Assembly: GCF_001995985.1 (NCBI RefSeq)
Contig: NZ_MUFC01000013.1
Location: 1-64,000, forward strand
DNA length: 64,000 nt
Origin: Salinivibrio sharmensis
GTDB taxonomy: Bacteria > Pseudomonadota > Gammaproteobacteria > Enterobacterales > Vibrionaceae
Direction of reading: 5' to 3'
Under the pieces are notes generated by a model that saw nothing but the letters and a program-made list of their open reading frames with translations, searched no databases and was not told the DNA's origin. The position numbers were made by a program, and so were the translations under genes. Below are positions 1-7,876 of the stretch, piece by piece (the first letter of the stretch is position 1; every line of letters begins with the position of its first letter).

Positions 1-18
1 GTTTCATATTATCTAACT

Positions 19-37
19 TAAAATCATTATCATTTAC
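19..37. promoter_or_regulatory. Possible Fur-like operator
   Basis: The AT-rich run TAAAATCATTATCATTTAC contains tandem ATCATT hexamers, the building block of Fur boxes. It lies about 140 bp upstream of the cytochrome b562 gene and could equally serve a gene left of the window. This is only a motif resemblance; the hexamer array is incomplete. Confidence 0.3.
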
Positions 38-173
38 AATTAATCATACCATCTGGATGCGGAATGTGTAAGTGCTTTACATTGTTTTACGCTTCTATAC
101 TAGGCAATACCCTGAGAAGTGAGTAAGATACAGACGCATTATTATTACTAAAAAACAATTACATGGAGCAAAA

Positions 174-557
174 ATGAAGAAAGTCATACTCACGGGCGCG
201 ATGGCGGTGCTGCTGACGTTGAACGTCTCGGCCTCTGAGCTAAAGCCGATCATGAAAGAAATGAAAATGACCTTTAAAGAGGCGGCGAGCGCACAAAGTA
301 TCGAAGCCATGCAAGCCCCGGTTGCGAAATTAGAAACCCTGATCGCGCAAGCTAAAGCGGGTAGCTATCCACCGGAAAAAGCAGAGACCTTCATGGAAGG
401 GTTCGATAAGCTGGCGGTGACAGTAGAGGAAATTGATGCCGCGCTGAGCGAAGGCGACCTTGATAAGGCGCAACAAGGTTTGCGCCAAATTGATGCCTTG
501 CGTGAAGAGTACCACGACAAACGCAACCCAAGCATTTGGCAGCGCTTATTCGGTTAA
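174..557 (+). CDS. cybC: Periplasmic cytochrome b562 (CybC family)
   Basis: A 127-aa precursor with a basic N-terminus and hydrophobic segment ending near SASE, a typical Sec signal. The mature part (about 106 residues) fits the four-helix-bundle cytochrome b562 family. A methionine soon after the predicted cleavage site (KPIMKEM) and a histidine close to the C-terminus (EEYHDKRN) sit where the family's Met and His haem ligands are, so haem binding is probably intact. The family is a small periplasmic electron carrier with no firmly fixed partner. A GGAGC ribosome binding site lies 6-7 bp before the ATG. The lipoate-ligase-like gene follows after about 40 bp. Confidence 0.85.
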   Translation: MKKVILTGAMAVLLTLNVSASELKPIMKEMKMTFKEAASAQSIEAMQAPVAKLETLIAQAKAGSYPPEKAETFMEGFDKLAVTVEEIDAALSEGDLDKAQQGLRQIDALREEYHDKRNPSIWQRLFG

Positions 558-594
558 TCGCGCAATCAGTGAACGTGACGATAGCGAGGGTATG

Positions 595-1326
595 ATGGCG
601 ACTCAAAAAACGATTCTGCGTTATCCCTCGCTGTCGGTAGCATCTGCATTTGAGAAAGAACAGGCGTTGATCTACCGAGTAGAGCAGGGTGAACTCAACG
701 AGGCATTACTGCTTTGGCAGCCAGATGCGCAAACCTTGGTGCTGCCAGCAGGCCAAAAATGGCTCCAAACGCCTGAATTGCGTCGCGCCCTATCAGCGTT
801 AGGTTGGCAAATACAGAGCCGCCGAACAGGCGGGGCGCCGGTGCCGCAACTACCCGGCGTGATCAACGTGTCTTACCTGACGGTGTGGCCGAATAACACC
901 CCTTATCATATCCAAACGGCGTACCAGTATTTTTGCACCATTTTGCAGTCTTTTTTCCATCAGTTAGGCATTACGACCACGGTGGGTGACACGCCCGGAT
1001 CGTATTGTGATGGTGACTACAACCTCAATATTGCCGGCAAAAAAGTGGTGGGAACCGCCCAGCGTATTCTGCATTTAGGTGCGGGTGCAGGCAAACAAAC
1101 CGTAATGCTGGCACAAGCGTGTCTGCTGATTGATGCCGATTGCCAACATATTGTTGCCCCTGTATCGCTGTGTAATCAGCTTTGTGGTCAAACCGATCGC
1201 ATTGAGGCCGAGGTGCATACCCCCTTGTCGGCGCACTTAGGTGAATTGCCGACAACCGAACAACTGTTTCAGTTGTTGACTCAAGCGTTTATAGCAAGGC
1301 CACTACTCGTGGTGGGCAAGGCTTGA
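595..1326 (+). CDS. Lipoate-protein ligase / octanoyltransferase-like protein (BPL/LPL domain)
   Basis: About 243 residues of the biotin/lipoate ligase fold. The family signatures are visible: an RRTGGAPV motif near residue 80, the GDYNLNIAGKKVVGTAQR block with the expected catalytic-type lysine near residue 150, and a preceding GDTPGSYCDGDYN loop. It is shorter than E. coli LplA (about 338 aa) and lacks that enzyme's C-terminal accessory domain, so it could be a LipM/LipL-type octanoyl transferase or a truncated-type ligase. The ATG at 595 was chosen because a GAGG lies 5 bp upstream; an ATG at 592 is also possible. It ends 65 bp before the next gene, so co-transcription is plausible. Confidence 0.7.
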   Translation: MATQKTILRYPSLSVASAFEKEQALIYRVEQGELNEALLLWQPDAQTLVLPAGQKWLQTPELRRALSALGWQIQSRRTGGAPVPQLPGVINVSYLTVWPNNTPYHIQTAYQYFCTILQSFFHQLGITTTVGDTPGSYCDGDYNLNIAGKKVVGTAQRILHLGAGAGKQTVMLAQACLLIDADCQHIVAPVSLCNQLCGQTDRIEAEVHTPLSAHLGELPTTEQLFQLLTQAFIARPLLVVGKA

Positions 1327-1391
1327 GGCCGCGGCTCAATATAGTATGCTTTAGCACAATCGTGCCTAAAACAAATCCCAAGGAGAGAGGA

Positions 1392-2123
1392 ATGCGCGTC
1401 CATCTTGTTATTCACGAGGCGTTTGAAGGCCCAGGAGCCATTTTAGATTGGTGTGACGAGCGTGCCTATCATGTGACCACCAGTCATTTGTATCGGGGCG
1501 AGCCGTTGCCAGAAAGCGGTGAAGGCATTGACCTGCTGGTGGTACTCGGCGGGCCGCAGAGTCCAGATACGCCACAGTCTGAGTGTCCGCATTTCGATAG
1601 CCAACGCGAGCAAGCGCTGATTAAGCAGTGCATCGAACAAGGCAGCGCGGTGTTAGGGATTTGCCTCGGCGCGCAACTGATTGGTGAAGCCTTGGGCGCG
1701 CCGTATCAGAAAAGTCCTGAGCCCGAGATTGGCTATTTCCCCATCCAATTAAGCGAAGATGGTCACATCGACGAGCACATTCCGCACTTCGCACCGCAAG
1801 AAATTGTGGGCCATTGGCACAATGATATGCCGGGGCTGACACCAAATAGTCGTGTACTGGCTAGCAGCGAAGGCTGTCCGCGCCAGATCGTGAAGTACGG
1901 ACCACGGGTGTATGGCTTTCAATGCCACCTTGAGTTGACGCCTCTGGCGGTTGAAGGCTTACTGCAAGCCGCCTATCCAGAGGGTGAGGCCGCTAACAAG
2001 CGCTTTATTCAAGACCCTGCCTCCATTCGCGCCTTTGATACGGCTCCGATGAATGCGCACTTGTTTGCCTTTCTCGATAGCGTTCTGACTGACAACGATC
2101 TCGTCACTGAGTGGCTGTTTTAA
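1392..2123 (+). CDS. Class I glutamine amidotransferase-like protein (GMP synthase GATase-like)
   Basis: A 243-aa stand-alone GATase domain. It shows the nucleophile elbow GICLGAQ (Cys near residue 92) and the histidine-glutamate pair in FQCHLE near residue 180, so the Cys-His-Glu triad appears complete. Such stand-alone proteins are often annotated as GMP synthase-like, but no synthetase domain is present, so the amide acceptor cannot be deduced. The start follows AGGAGAGAGGA, a strong ribosome binding site; an in-frame extension to 1323 overlaps the previous gene's stop and looks unlikely. Confidence 0.8.
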   Translation: MRVHLVIHEAFEGPGAILDWCDERAYHVTTSHLYRGEPLPESGEGIDLLVVLGGPQSPDTPQSECPHFDSQREQALIKQCIEQGSAVLGICLGAQLIGEALGAPYQKSPEPEIGYFPIQLSEDGHIDEHIPHFAPQEIVGHWHNDMPGLTPNSRVLASSEGCPRQIVKYGPRVYGFQCHLELTPLAVEGLLQAAYPEGEAANKRFIQDPASIRAFDTAPMNAHLFAFLDSVLTDNDLVTEWLF

Positions 2124-2135
2124 GCAATTAGGTTA

Positions 2136-2162
2136 GGAGCACGGTAACCGCCACTGTGCTCC
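2136..2162. terminator. Hairpin between convergent genes
   Basis: GGAGCAC and GTGCTCC form a 7-bp stem with a 13-nt loop, between the convergent GATase-like and pcp genes. There is no U-tract, so it is only a possible terminator. Confidence 0.35.
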
Positions 2163-2216
2163 ACCTACTAAGCGCCATTGTTGGAGCGTCATCGTCTGAG
2201 CGCCATCTACCGCGTG

Positions 2217-2861
2217 TTAGTGCAACATGCCTTCACACACGGCGGTGACATCATCATCCAATAAACTCAGTTCGATGGCTATCTTCATTGCTGCCACCAC
2301 ATCACTTACCGGCATGCTCGGGGCGCGGTGTTTGCACGCTTGTGCTGGGCTGTAGGGAATATGAATAAAGCCGGCGCGTACCTCGGTGTGATGAGCCAGC
2401 GCATGCATCAAGCCATAAAACACGTGGTTACACACAAAGGTGCCCGCGGTGTAAGAAACACTGGCAGGATGATGCGCTTCGTTCAATGCGTTCACTAAAC
2501 GGTTGAGGGGCAAGGTAGAGAAATACGCAGCGGGCCCAGATGGCACCACCGGTGTACCATGCGGCTGCTTACCGGCGTTGTCGGGAATGGGCGCGTCCTG
2601 ATAATTGATCGCGACCTTCTCTAAGCTTATCTCTGCGCGACCACCGGCTTGGCCAAGGGCGATCACCATCACCGGACTGAGCGATTCTAGCGCGCTGTGT
2701 AACGTCGGTAAGCTGTCTGCAAAGGTGCAGGGCAGGCGCACGGCTTTAACAATGCACTCCTCATTAGGCTGCCAGCCTTCTAATGCTTTTGCCACTTGCC
2801 AAGACGGGTTATTGCTTTCGCCGCCGAAGGGTTCAAATCCGGTTATCAATATCGTATGCAT
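2217..2861 (-). CDS. pcp: Pyrrolidone-carboxylate peptidase (pyroglutamyl peptidase I)
   Basis: 214 aa, the usual length for the C15 peptidase family, which removes N-terminal pyroglutamate from peptides in the cytoplasm. The N-terminus MHTILITGFEPFGG is the family signature. The catalytic cysteine is in GTFVCNHVFYG (near residue 144), and the histidine lies in the FIHIPYSP region near residue 167. The acidic member of the triad lies around SLEKVAINYQD. It is transcribed away from the MsrAB gene's terminator, so it probably has its own promoter. Confidence 0.95.
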   Translation of the reverse strand: MHTILITGFEPFGGESNNPSWQVAKALEGWQPNEECIVKAVRLPCTFADSLPTLHSALESLSPVMVIALGQAGGRAEISLEKVAINYQDAPIPDNAGKQPHGTPVVPSGPAAYFSTLPLNRLVNALNEAHHPASVSYTAGTFVCNHVFYGLMHALAHHTEVRAGFIHIPYSPAQACKHRAPSMPVSDVVAAMKIAIELSLLDDDVTAVCEGMLH

Positions 2862-2874
2862 CCAATGCCTCGCG

Positions 2875-2904
2875 TAAAAAAGCGGTAGAGCTGTACTCTA
2901 CCGC
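2875..2904 (-). terminator. Rho-independent terminator of msrAB
   Basis: On the minus strand GCGGTAGAG and CTCTACCGC form a perfect 9-bp stem with a 5-nt loop, followed by a T6 run. It sits about 32 bp after the msrAB stop codon and just before the pcp start. Confidence 0.85.
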
Positions 2905-2935
2905 AGGTTTCCAAGCCAATCACGCAAAGGTTGGT

Positions 2936-4075
2936 TTATTCAAAAAGATAGAGATAATCCTCATAACCGGCATCGGCCATTTTATCGACGGGCACAAAGC
3001 GCATCGCGGCTGAGTTCATGCAATAGCGCAAGCCGGTGGGGGCGGGACCATCCTCAAACACATGACCAAGGTGCGAATCGGCGACCTTGCTGCGGACCTC
3101 GGTGCGCGTGTAGAACAGGGAGTTATCCGGCTTGGTAACCACATACTGCTCATTAATGGGCTGTGTGAAGCTTGGCCAGCCAGTACCGGATTTGTATTTA
3201 TGAGTGGAGGAGAATAGCGGCTCGCCCGAAACGATATCCACATAAATCCCCGCTTGCTTGTTGTCCCAATATCGATTGCGGAACGCGGGTTCAGTGCCGT
3301 CTTCTTGAGTGACTTCATACTCAATGTCTGACAACATCGCACGAATTTTTTCATCCGAGGGGCGCGAGTAGCGGGTGTTCGTTGATGTCATCTCTTCCGC
3401 TTTTTGCGCATCAATCATCTCACGCAAGGTGACCGGGTTGTCTTTGCGATCATCACCAAAAATCTCGTCCAGATACTGGTCACGCCCTGATGCATAGCGA
3501 TAGTAGCTATAGCGAATGCTGTGGTTTTTGTAGTAATCCTGATGATAACTTTCTGCGGGCCAGAATTTCTCGAACGGGATCAATTCGGTTTTCAGCGGCT
3601 TTTTGAACACGCCTAACGCTTCAATCTCCGCCATAAAATCCGCGGCAATTTGCTTTTGTGTTTCAGAGCGATAAAAAATCGCGGGACGATATTGTGGGCC
3701 ACGGTCAACGAACGAGCCTTGGTCATCGGTAGGGTCGATATGACGGAAAAACTGATCGAGCACCTGTTCGTAATCCACGACTTTTGGATCATAGGTGACA
3801 TCAGTCACCTCAATATGCCCGCTGGTGCCGGACGAAACCTCTTTATAGGTGGGATTTTCAAGCTCACCGCCTGAGTAGCCAGACACCACATCAATCACAC
3901 CGTTGAGCTTTTCAAGATCAGATTCTGTACACCAAAAGCAGCCGCCAGCAAGCGTCGCTTTATGGTAGCCTTGGTCTGTGGTGGCGGTATCTTTTACCGC
4001 CGCATAACTTGCTATCGATAGCAAACTGAACGCTGTAAACGCGATAACGCGCCACATTGACTTGTGCTGTTTCAT
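2936..4075 (-). CDS. msrAB: Exported bifunctional peptide methionine sulfoxide reductase MsrA-MsrB
   Basis: 379 aa. A signal sequence (about residues 1-25, ending SYA-A) directs it to the periplasm. The MsrA domain follows with the GGCFWC motif (catalytic Cys about 46), then the MsrB domain from about residue 235, with [19 protein letters not shown] and [11 protein letters not shown] (catalytic Cys about 352). The two domains reduce the S and R diastereomers of methionine sulfoxide. The MsrB half lacks the paired CXXC zinc motifs, as in the zinc-free subfamily. There is no thioredoxin-like N-terminal domain of the PilB kind, so electrons must come from another carrier. It appears monocistronic. 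Confidence 0.95.
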   Translation of the reverse strand: MKQHKSMWRVIAFTAFSLLSIASYAAVKDTATTDQGYHKATLAGGCFWCTESDLEKLNGVIDVVSGYSGGELENPTYKEVSSGTSGHIEVTDVTYDPKVVDYEQVLDQFFRHIDPTDDQGSFVDRGPQYRPAIFYRSETQKQIAADFMAEIEALGVFKKPLKTELIPFEKFWPAESYHQDYYKNHSIRYSYYRYASGRDQYLDEIFGDDRKDNPVTLREMIDAQKAEEMTSTNTRYSRPSDEKIRAMLSDIEYEVTQEDGTEPAFRNRYWDNKQAGIYVDIVSGEPLFSSTHKYKSGTGWPSFTQPINEQYVVTKPDNSLFYTRTEVRSKVADSHLGHVFEDGPAPTGLRYCMNSAAMRFVPVDKMADAGYEDYLYLFE

Positions 4076-4195
4076 GATCGCCTCGTTATTGGGGTTGGTG
4101 AGGATAAAGACCTGCGCGCCAAGCAGAAACTTTCATCCTCTCCCACTTTTCTATTGTTACAGATAACGTAGCGCAGAAAAGTCCTTAGCGATCAC

Positions 4196-4909
4196 CTACC
4201 AAAGCAGCTGACCCAATACAGGGGCAAGCAACACAGTGACCATGCCAGCAATCATCATCACCACACTCGACACCACCCCTTCGGCATGGCCTATCTGATA
4301 GGCTTTAGCAGTGCCTGCTCCGTGTGCTGATGCGCCCAAACTTGCGCCGCGTCCTAAGCGCGAGCGAATCGCAATCACGGTCAGAATACTTTCACCAATC
4401 GCCATGCCAATCACCCCAGTGAGAACCACAAACAGCGCGGTGAGATCGCTTTGCCCGCCAATCGCTTTGGTGGCTTCTACGGCAAAAGGGGTGGTGATTG
4501 AGCGCATCGCCAAACTGCGTTGCAGCAGTTCAGACAGCTCAAACACCCGCGCTAGCACCACAGTACTGGTAATCGCGACCAGCACCGACACAGTGACACC
4601 GATTGACAGGGATAACCAATGGCGGCGGATGAGCGCGCGGTTATCATACACAGGGATCGCAAACGCCACAGTCGCCGGACCCAGCAGCCACAGCAGCCAG
4701 TACGATTGCGCCATGTAGTCTTGATACGGAATATTAAACCCAACCACTACCGCGACAATCAGCAAGGGCGCGAGCAACAATGGCATCACCAGAATGGAGG
4801 GGTGACGGCGATACAGCCATTTGCTCATGTAATAAAAGCCAAGAGTCATTAAAAAGCAGGTAACGCTTAATAACGAGGCGTGAAGCCAAGTAGGTAAAGC
4901 AGACATCAT
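4196..4909 (-). CDS. LrgB/CidB-family membrane protein
   Basis: 237 aa with about seven hydrophobic segments. Conserved-looking features include the SITTPFAVEATKAIGG motif and the G-rich stretch GASLGASAHGAGTAKA, characteristic of the LrgB (YohK) family. LrgA/LrgB proteins were described as holin/antiholin-like and in several bacteria affect pyruvate or glycolate handling; which applies here cannot be read from sequence. It starts 3 bp after the LrgA stop, so the two are translationally linked in one operon, probably controlled by the divergent LysR gene. Confidence 0.9.
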   Translation of the reverse strand: MMSALPTWLHASLLSVTCFLMTLGFYYMSKWLYRRHPSILVMPLLLAPLLIVAVVVGFNIPYQDYMAQSYWLLWLLGPATVAFAIPVYDNRALIRRHWLSLSIGVTVSVLVAITSTVVLARVFELSELLQRSLAMRSITTPFAVEATKAIGGQSDLTALFVVLTGVIGMAIGESILTVIAIRSRLGRGASLGASAHGAGTAKAYQIGHAEGVVSSVVMMIAGMVTVLLAPVLGQLLW

Positions 4910-4912
4910 GGC

Positions 4913-5344
4913 TTAGCACTCCGGTTTTAAATCAGGGTGGTGCGTGTGGTGGTGGTTACTGCGGCGGCGCGCCATTTTAACCTCAAAACGGTACACCTTA
5001 TCGACCACCCAAGCGGTTGACGCAATCACCATCGCGGTACTTAAAATCAGTACAACCATGATTTTACCGCCTTCTTGCAGCAATAAATCTTGGTAGTTGA
5101 CCACCGCCACCACCGCCGGCACAAAAAACAGCAGCATCTCGGCTAATAGCCACGCCGCCCCGCGGCGCAACCAATCGGCACGGACAATTTTCAACATCAA
5201 TGCGCCTAACAACAGCAACATACCGGTGAGGTTGGCCGGTAGTGGAATAGCAAAGGTTGTGACCAACCAATCAGACAAAAACCAAATGCCTGCTAAGACA
5301 AAGACTTGCAGTAAGGTAAGTAAGGCGTTTTTAATCAATTGCAT
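4913..5344 (-). CDS. LrgA/CidA-family membrane protein
   Basis: 143 aa with four predicted membrane segments and the family's PLPANLTGMLLLLGALML region. A long charged C-terminal tail with RRRSNHHHTHHPD follows; the His cluster is unusual and could bind metal, but that is speculation. It is the first gene of the lrgA-lrgB pair and is divergent from the LysR regulator. Confidence 0.88.
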   Translation of the reverse strand: MQLIKNALLTLLQVFVLAGIWFLSDWLVTTFAIPLPANLTGMLLLLGALMLKIVRADWLRRGAAWLLAEMLLFFVPAVVAVVNYQDLLLQEGGKIMVVLILSTAMVIASTAWVVDKVYRFEVKMARRRSNHHHTHHPDLKPEC

Positions 5345-5429
5345 CGAAGGCGAGCCAAGAATCTGTGAGATGGCTCATAGTTTACGTCTTGGCAGAGAGT
5401 GAATAAAGTGACTTTTTTTTATTTAAACT

Positions 5430-5444
5430 ATGCCAAAATGGCAT
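5430..5444. promoter_or_regulatory. Palindromic operator in the lrgA-lysR intergenic region
   Basis: ATGCCAAAATGGCAT is a perfect palindrome with 6-bp arms and a 3-bp centre. It is placed between the divergent lrgA and LysR genes, 30 bp before the regulator's start. Position and symmetry fit a LysR-type T-N11-A binding site. Regulation is inferred. Confidence 0.55.
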
Positions 5445-5473
5445 GATTAACGATTGGCTTTTAAGGGCCGTTT

Positions 5474-6376
5474 ATGGATATTCGTGCGTTGCGCTATTTT
5501 ATTGCCTTGGTGGAAAAGCAGAGCTTTACTGCCGCTTCGGCGTCGTTGCATGTGACGCAACCGACAATCAGTAAAATGGTGCGTAACCTTGAGCAAGATG
5601 TGGGTCAGCCGTTGTTGCACCGAGAGGGAAGGCGGTTTTGGTTAACCGATGCTGGAGAGGTGGTGTATCAGCGCGCGCAGAGCATTATTGCTGAGTTCGA
5701 GCAGCTAAATACCGAGCTGGACGATCTCAACCAACTGGCGCGCGGCCAGCTTAGATTGGGGATGCCACCGATGATAGGGCCGCTGTACGCCAACGTGTTG
5801 CGTGAGTATCGCCGGCGATATCCGAACGTGGCGCTCAGTATTGTTGAATACGGAGGGCGGCGCACCGAACAAGCGCTGATCAATGGTGAGATTGATGTGG
5901 CAATCACCATGCTCACCGACACCCAGCCCGAGTGCTTGCAAAGTTTACCCTTACAAACTCACCCCATTTATGCAGTGCTGCCTAACCAAGCCGCGTGGCG
6001 TGCGCAAAAAAGCCTGACATGGCAAGAAGTGAAAGACGAGCCGTTTTATCTGTATAGCGCCGAATTTACCTTAAGCGATCGGATTATTGCCCGTTGTGAA
6101 GAGCATGGTTATCAGCCCACCATTGCCGCGCGTAGCAGTCAGTGGGATTTTTTAGCCGCTTTGGTGAAAAGTGGTGCAGGGGTGGCGTTTTTACCTGCGC
6201 CCTTATGCCAGCGCCTTAGTGCCAGCTTGGAAGACAGTGAGTTATTGCTGGTGAAACCGATAAGCCCAGCGATTGAATGGCAACTTGGGTTAGTCTGGCA
6301 CGGCGAGCGTTATGTCTCACGCACCGCCGAGGCCTGGATGCAGTTGTGTCAGTCGACAGAGGTGATGGAGAAATAA
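5474..6376 (+). CDS. LysR-family transcriptional regulator (CidR-like)
   Basis: 300 aa. The N-terminal winged helix (residues 1-60) shows the classic LysR helix FTAASASLHVTQPTISKMVR. The effector-binding domain occupies residues 90-290. It is divergent from the LrgA/LrgB operon with a palindrome between them, the normal arrangement for a LysR protein controlling its neighbour, so it is probably the CidR/YohI-type activator of that pair. No CDS follows on the same strand. Confidence 0.88.
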   Translation: MDIRALRYFIALVEKQSFTAASASLHVTQPTISKMVRNLEQDVGQPLLHREGRRFWLTDAGEVVYQRAQSIIAEFEQLNTELDDLNQLARGQLRLGMPPMIGPLYANVLREYRRRYPNVALSIVEYGGRRTEQALINGEIDVAITMLTDTQPECLQSLPLQTHPIYAVLPNQAAWRAQKSLTWQEVKDEPFYLYSAEFTLSDRIIARCEEHGYQPTIAARSSQWDFLAALVKSGAGVAFLPAPLCQRLSASLEDSELLLVKPISPAIEWQLGLVWHGERYVSRTAEAWMQLCQSTEVMEK

Positions 6377-6579
6377 TGACTGCTTTCCCAGAATTGCTAC
6401 AGGGAGGCAGAGCTATCGCGTGGATAGAAAGCGACGTGAACGATTGAGTTGTGGCAAGGGTAGCAGTGCGAGATTGTGTGATGGGGTGAAAATCATTTAG
6501 ATTTGTATCGTTTGATGTAGGGCCCAAAACTTCAGGAGCTCAATTACTTTTTTATATGACTAGCCCAAAATTAAAAAAG

Positions 6580-7215
6580 CTACCTCAGCCTTTTTATGTG
6601 ATATTGAATATTACTGTTTACTTCGAATAATAGGTTTGAACCATAAGTATCAAACTTTAAAGTTTGCTCCGAAATATTAGTTCTAATTATCACCTTAAGG
6701 TGCTGGTTTTTAAAGTTATTAATTTCCCTGACCGATACAAGTATACTCTCTTGATCTTTTATGATTCTGAACTGAGCTGCGTCCTTTTTGTAGTACAACT
6801 TTGGCTCAAGGTCGCCTAAAGGATTCCAATGAACCCCTTCAGCTAACCTAAAGTCTAAATCTAGGCCTTCAGTATAATGTTTATATAAGTTTCGCAATGT
6901 CCTCGGCTTACAGTCATAAATATATACCTGCACGCTTTCAAGCTTGATTGGTCTATCATAGACATTATAAATCATAAACCTTAATTTAGGGCTGTCGGTT
7001 TTTTCATCCACAATTTCTACAAAATCTACCGAAGGATACGATTGCACCGCCACAAGTTTAGATTGGTATAGCGTTTGCTCGGCTAGTTTTGCTGTAAATT
7101 TTGTGGAATTTGCAGAGATTCTGGCATAAAGCGCAGCTATTAAAGCGACAACTAACGCTAATGAAGCTATTATTGTATCTAAATAGGAAAGTGCATTAAT
7201 ATCGTCTTGATTCAC
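6580..7215 (-). CDS. Uncharacterised membrane-anchored protein, 211 aa
   Basis: I do not recognise the family. One hydrophobic segment spans about residues 11-33 (IIASLALVVALIAALYA) near the N-terminus, followed by about 175 residues of mixed alpha/beta character with many aromatic and charged residues. The start is GTG at 7215, preceded by a GAGGT ribosome binding site 6 bp away. It is visibly AT-rich compared with the flanking lrg and sit genes. It lies downstream of the cassette array on the same strand, but no attC was found after its stop, so it is probably not a mobile cassette. The topology (short N-terminus, one TM, cytoplasmic or periplasmic domain) resembles many accessory-island orphan proteins. 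Confidence 0.65.
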   Translation of the reverse strand: MNQDDINALSYLDTIIASLALVVALIAALYARISANSTKFTAKLAEQTLYQSKLVAVQSYPSVDFVEIVDEKTDSPKLRFMIYNVYDRPIKLESVQVYIYDCKPRTLRNLYKHYTEGLDLDFRLAEGVHWNPLGDLEPKLYYKKDAAQFRIIKDQESILVSVREINNFKNQHLKVIIRTNISEQTLKFDTYGSNLLFEVNSNIQYHIKRLR

Positions 7216-7829
7216 GTACTACCTCATGAGTTCTCCGGCTCTGCAATGCCACACCAAAAATGGCATGGCTCCCCCCTCTTGAAGATAGGCCACACTGAGG
7301 TATGGTCTTTATTATCGGAGGTAACTATGTCTAGTTAATCATACCGTGTCGTTAACTTTACTAGGCGACACTTTATCTTTACACGTTAACTTACTGACTA
7401 TATTAGCAAACATGCCTGCGATGTGCATAGGCATTGCAGCCTGAAGTGGTGGGCTGGTTATTGGTTCAGGTAGTTGATCCCAGATGTCATGAATCGAACT
7501 GTTGTTGCCCTCGCGACAAAACGTACGTATTGTGTTGACGTTTTGCACCATCAAACAGATTATCAAGACTACGCGGCCTAACTCGTCGCTGTCGTAAGGA
7601 GAAATACACCAACCGGGTCATTGCACACGCAAGTTGATGAGTATCGGTGAAAACCATTTGCAGAGAGCCTGTTAATGCGGCGGGCACCTTGATGCCTTCT
7701 AACGAATTAGGCACTGCAACCGCGCAATGTCATCAGGGCCATGACGTGAGTCAGTAAAAGGCCGAATGTAGAGCGGCAGTCCAAACCAAACTCAATACGC
7801 TTCGCGGATGCTTAACGAACGGGGGAATC
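7216..7829. other. Decayed, gene-poor stretch downstream of the cassettes
   Basis: About 610 bp without a convincing gene. Two overlapping minus-strand open frames (7487-7714 and 7339-7566) are in different phases, as in a frameshifted relic, but I cannot assign a family. A plus-strand GGAGGTAACTATG at 7316-7328 has a good ribosome binding site yet leads to a stop after three codons. A duplicated CGTTAACTT motif occurs near 7354 and 7388. The texture suggests remnants of one or more degraded mobile genes. Confidence 0.5.
7246..7266. promoter_or_regulatory. Inverted repeat ATGCCA-N9-TGGCAT
   Basis: The arms are identical to those of the lrgA-lysR palindrome at 5430, but the spacer is 9 bp instead of 3. 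It sits about 30 bp upstream of the GTG start of the 211-aa gene, so it could be an operator or a leader hairpin. The match between the two sites may be chance. Confidence 0.3.
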
Positions 7830-7876
7830 CATGTAGCCGCATTCAGCGGCTTGTCCGCTTCAATGCTTTGTTAGCT
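7830..7876 (-). other. Truncated attC site (cassette 3)
   Basis: Read on the minus strand, AGCTAACAAAGC is an intact R'' box, and GCATTGAAGCGG pairs with CCGCTGAATGC with one extrahelical base, as L''/L' boxes do. The expected R' (GTTRRRY) is replaced by GGCTACATGG, so the site has lost its crossover box. A GTTAAGC at 7810-7816 lies nearby but lacks pairing arms. The TAA stop of the 439-aa gene lies within R''. Confidence 0.65.

Noticed and set aside
4311-4718. 135-aa frame antisense to the LrgB gene
   Set aside because: Complement of a well-supported membrane protein gene; no independent start signal.
6377-6579. attC after the 211-aa gene
   Set aside because: No RYYYAAC/GTTRRRY pair with complementary arms could be found between this gene's stop and the LysR gene, so it is not treated as a fourth cassette.
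7697-7876. A 180-bp attC extending to GTTAGAA at 7697-7703
   Set aside because: Longer than known attC sites, and the intervening sequence does not fold into paired L boxes; the truncated version at 7830-7876 explains the pairing better.
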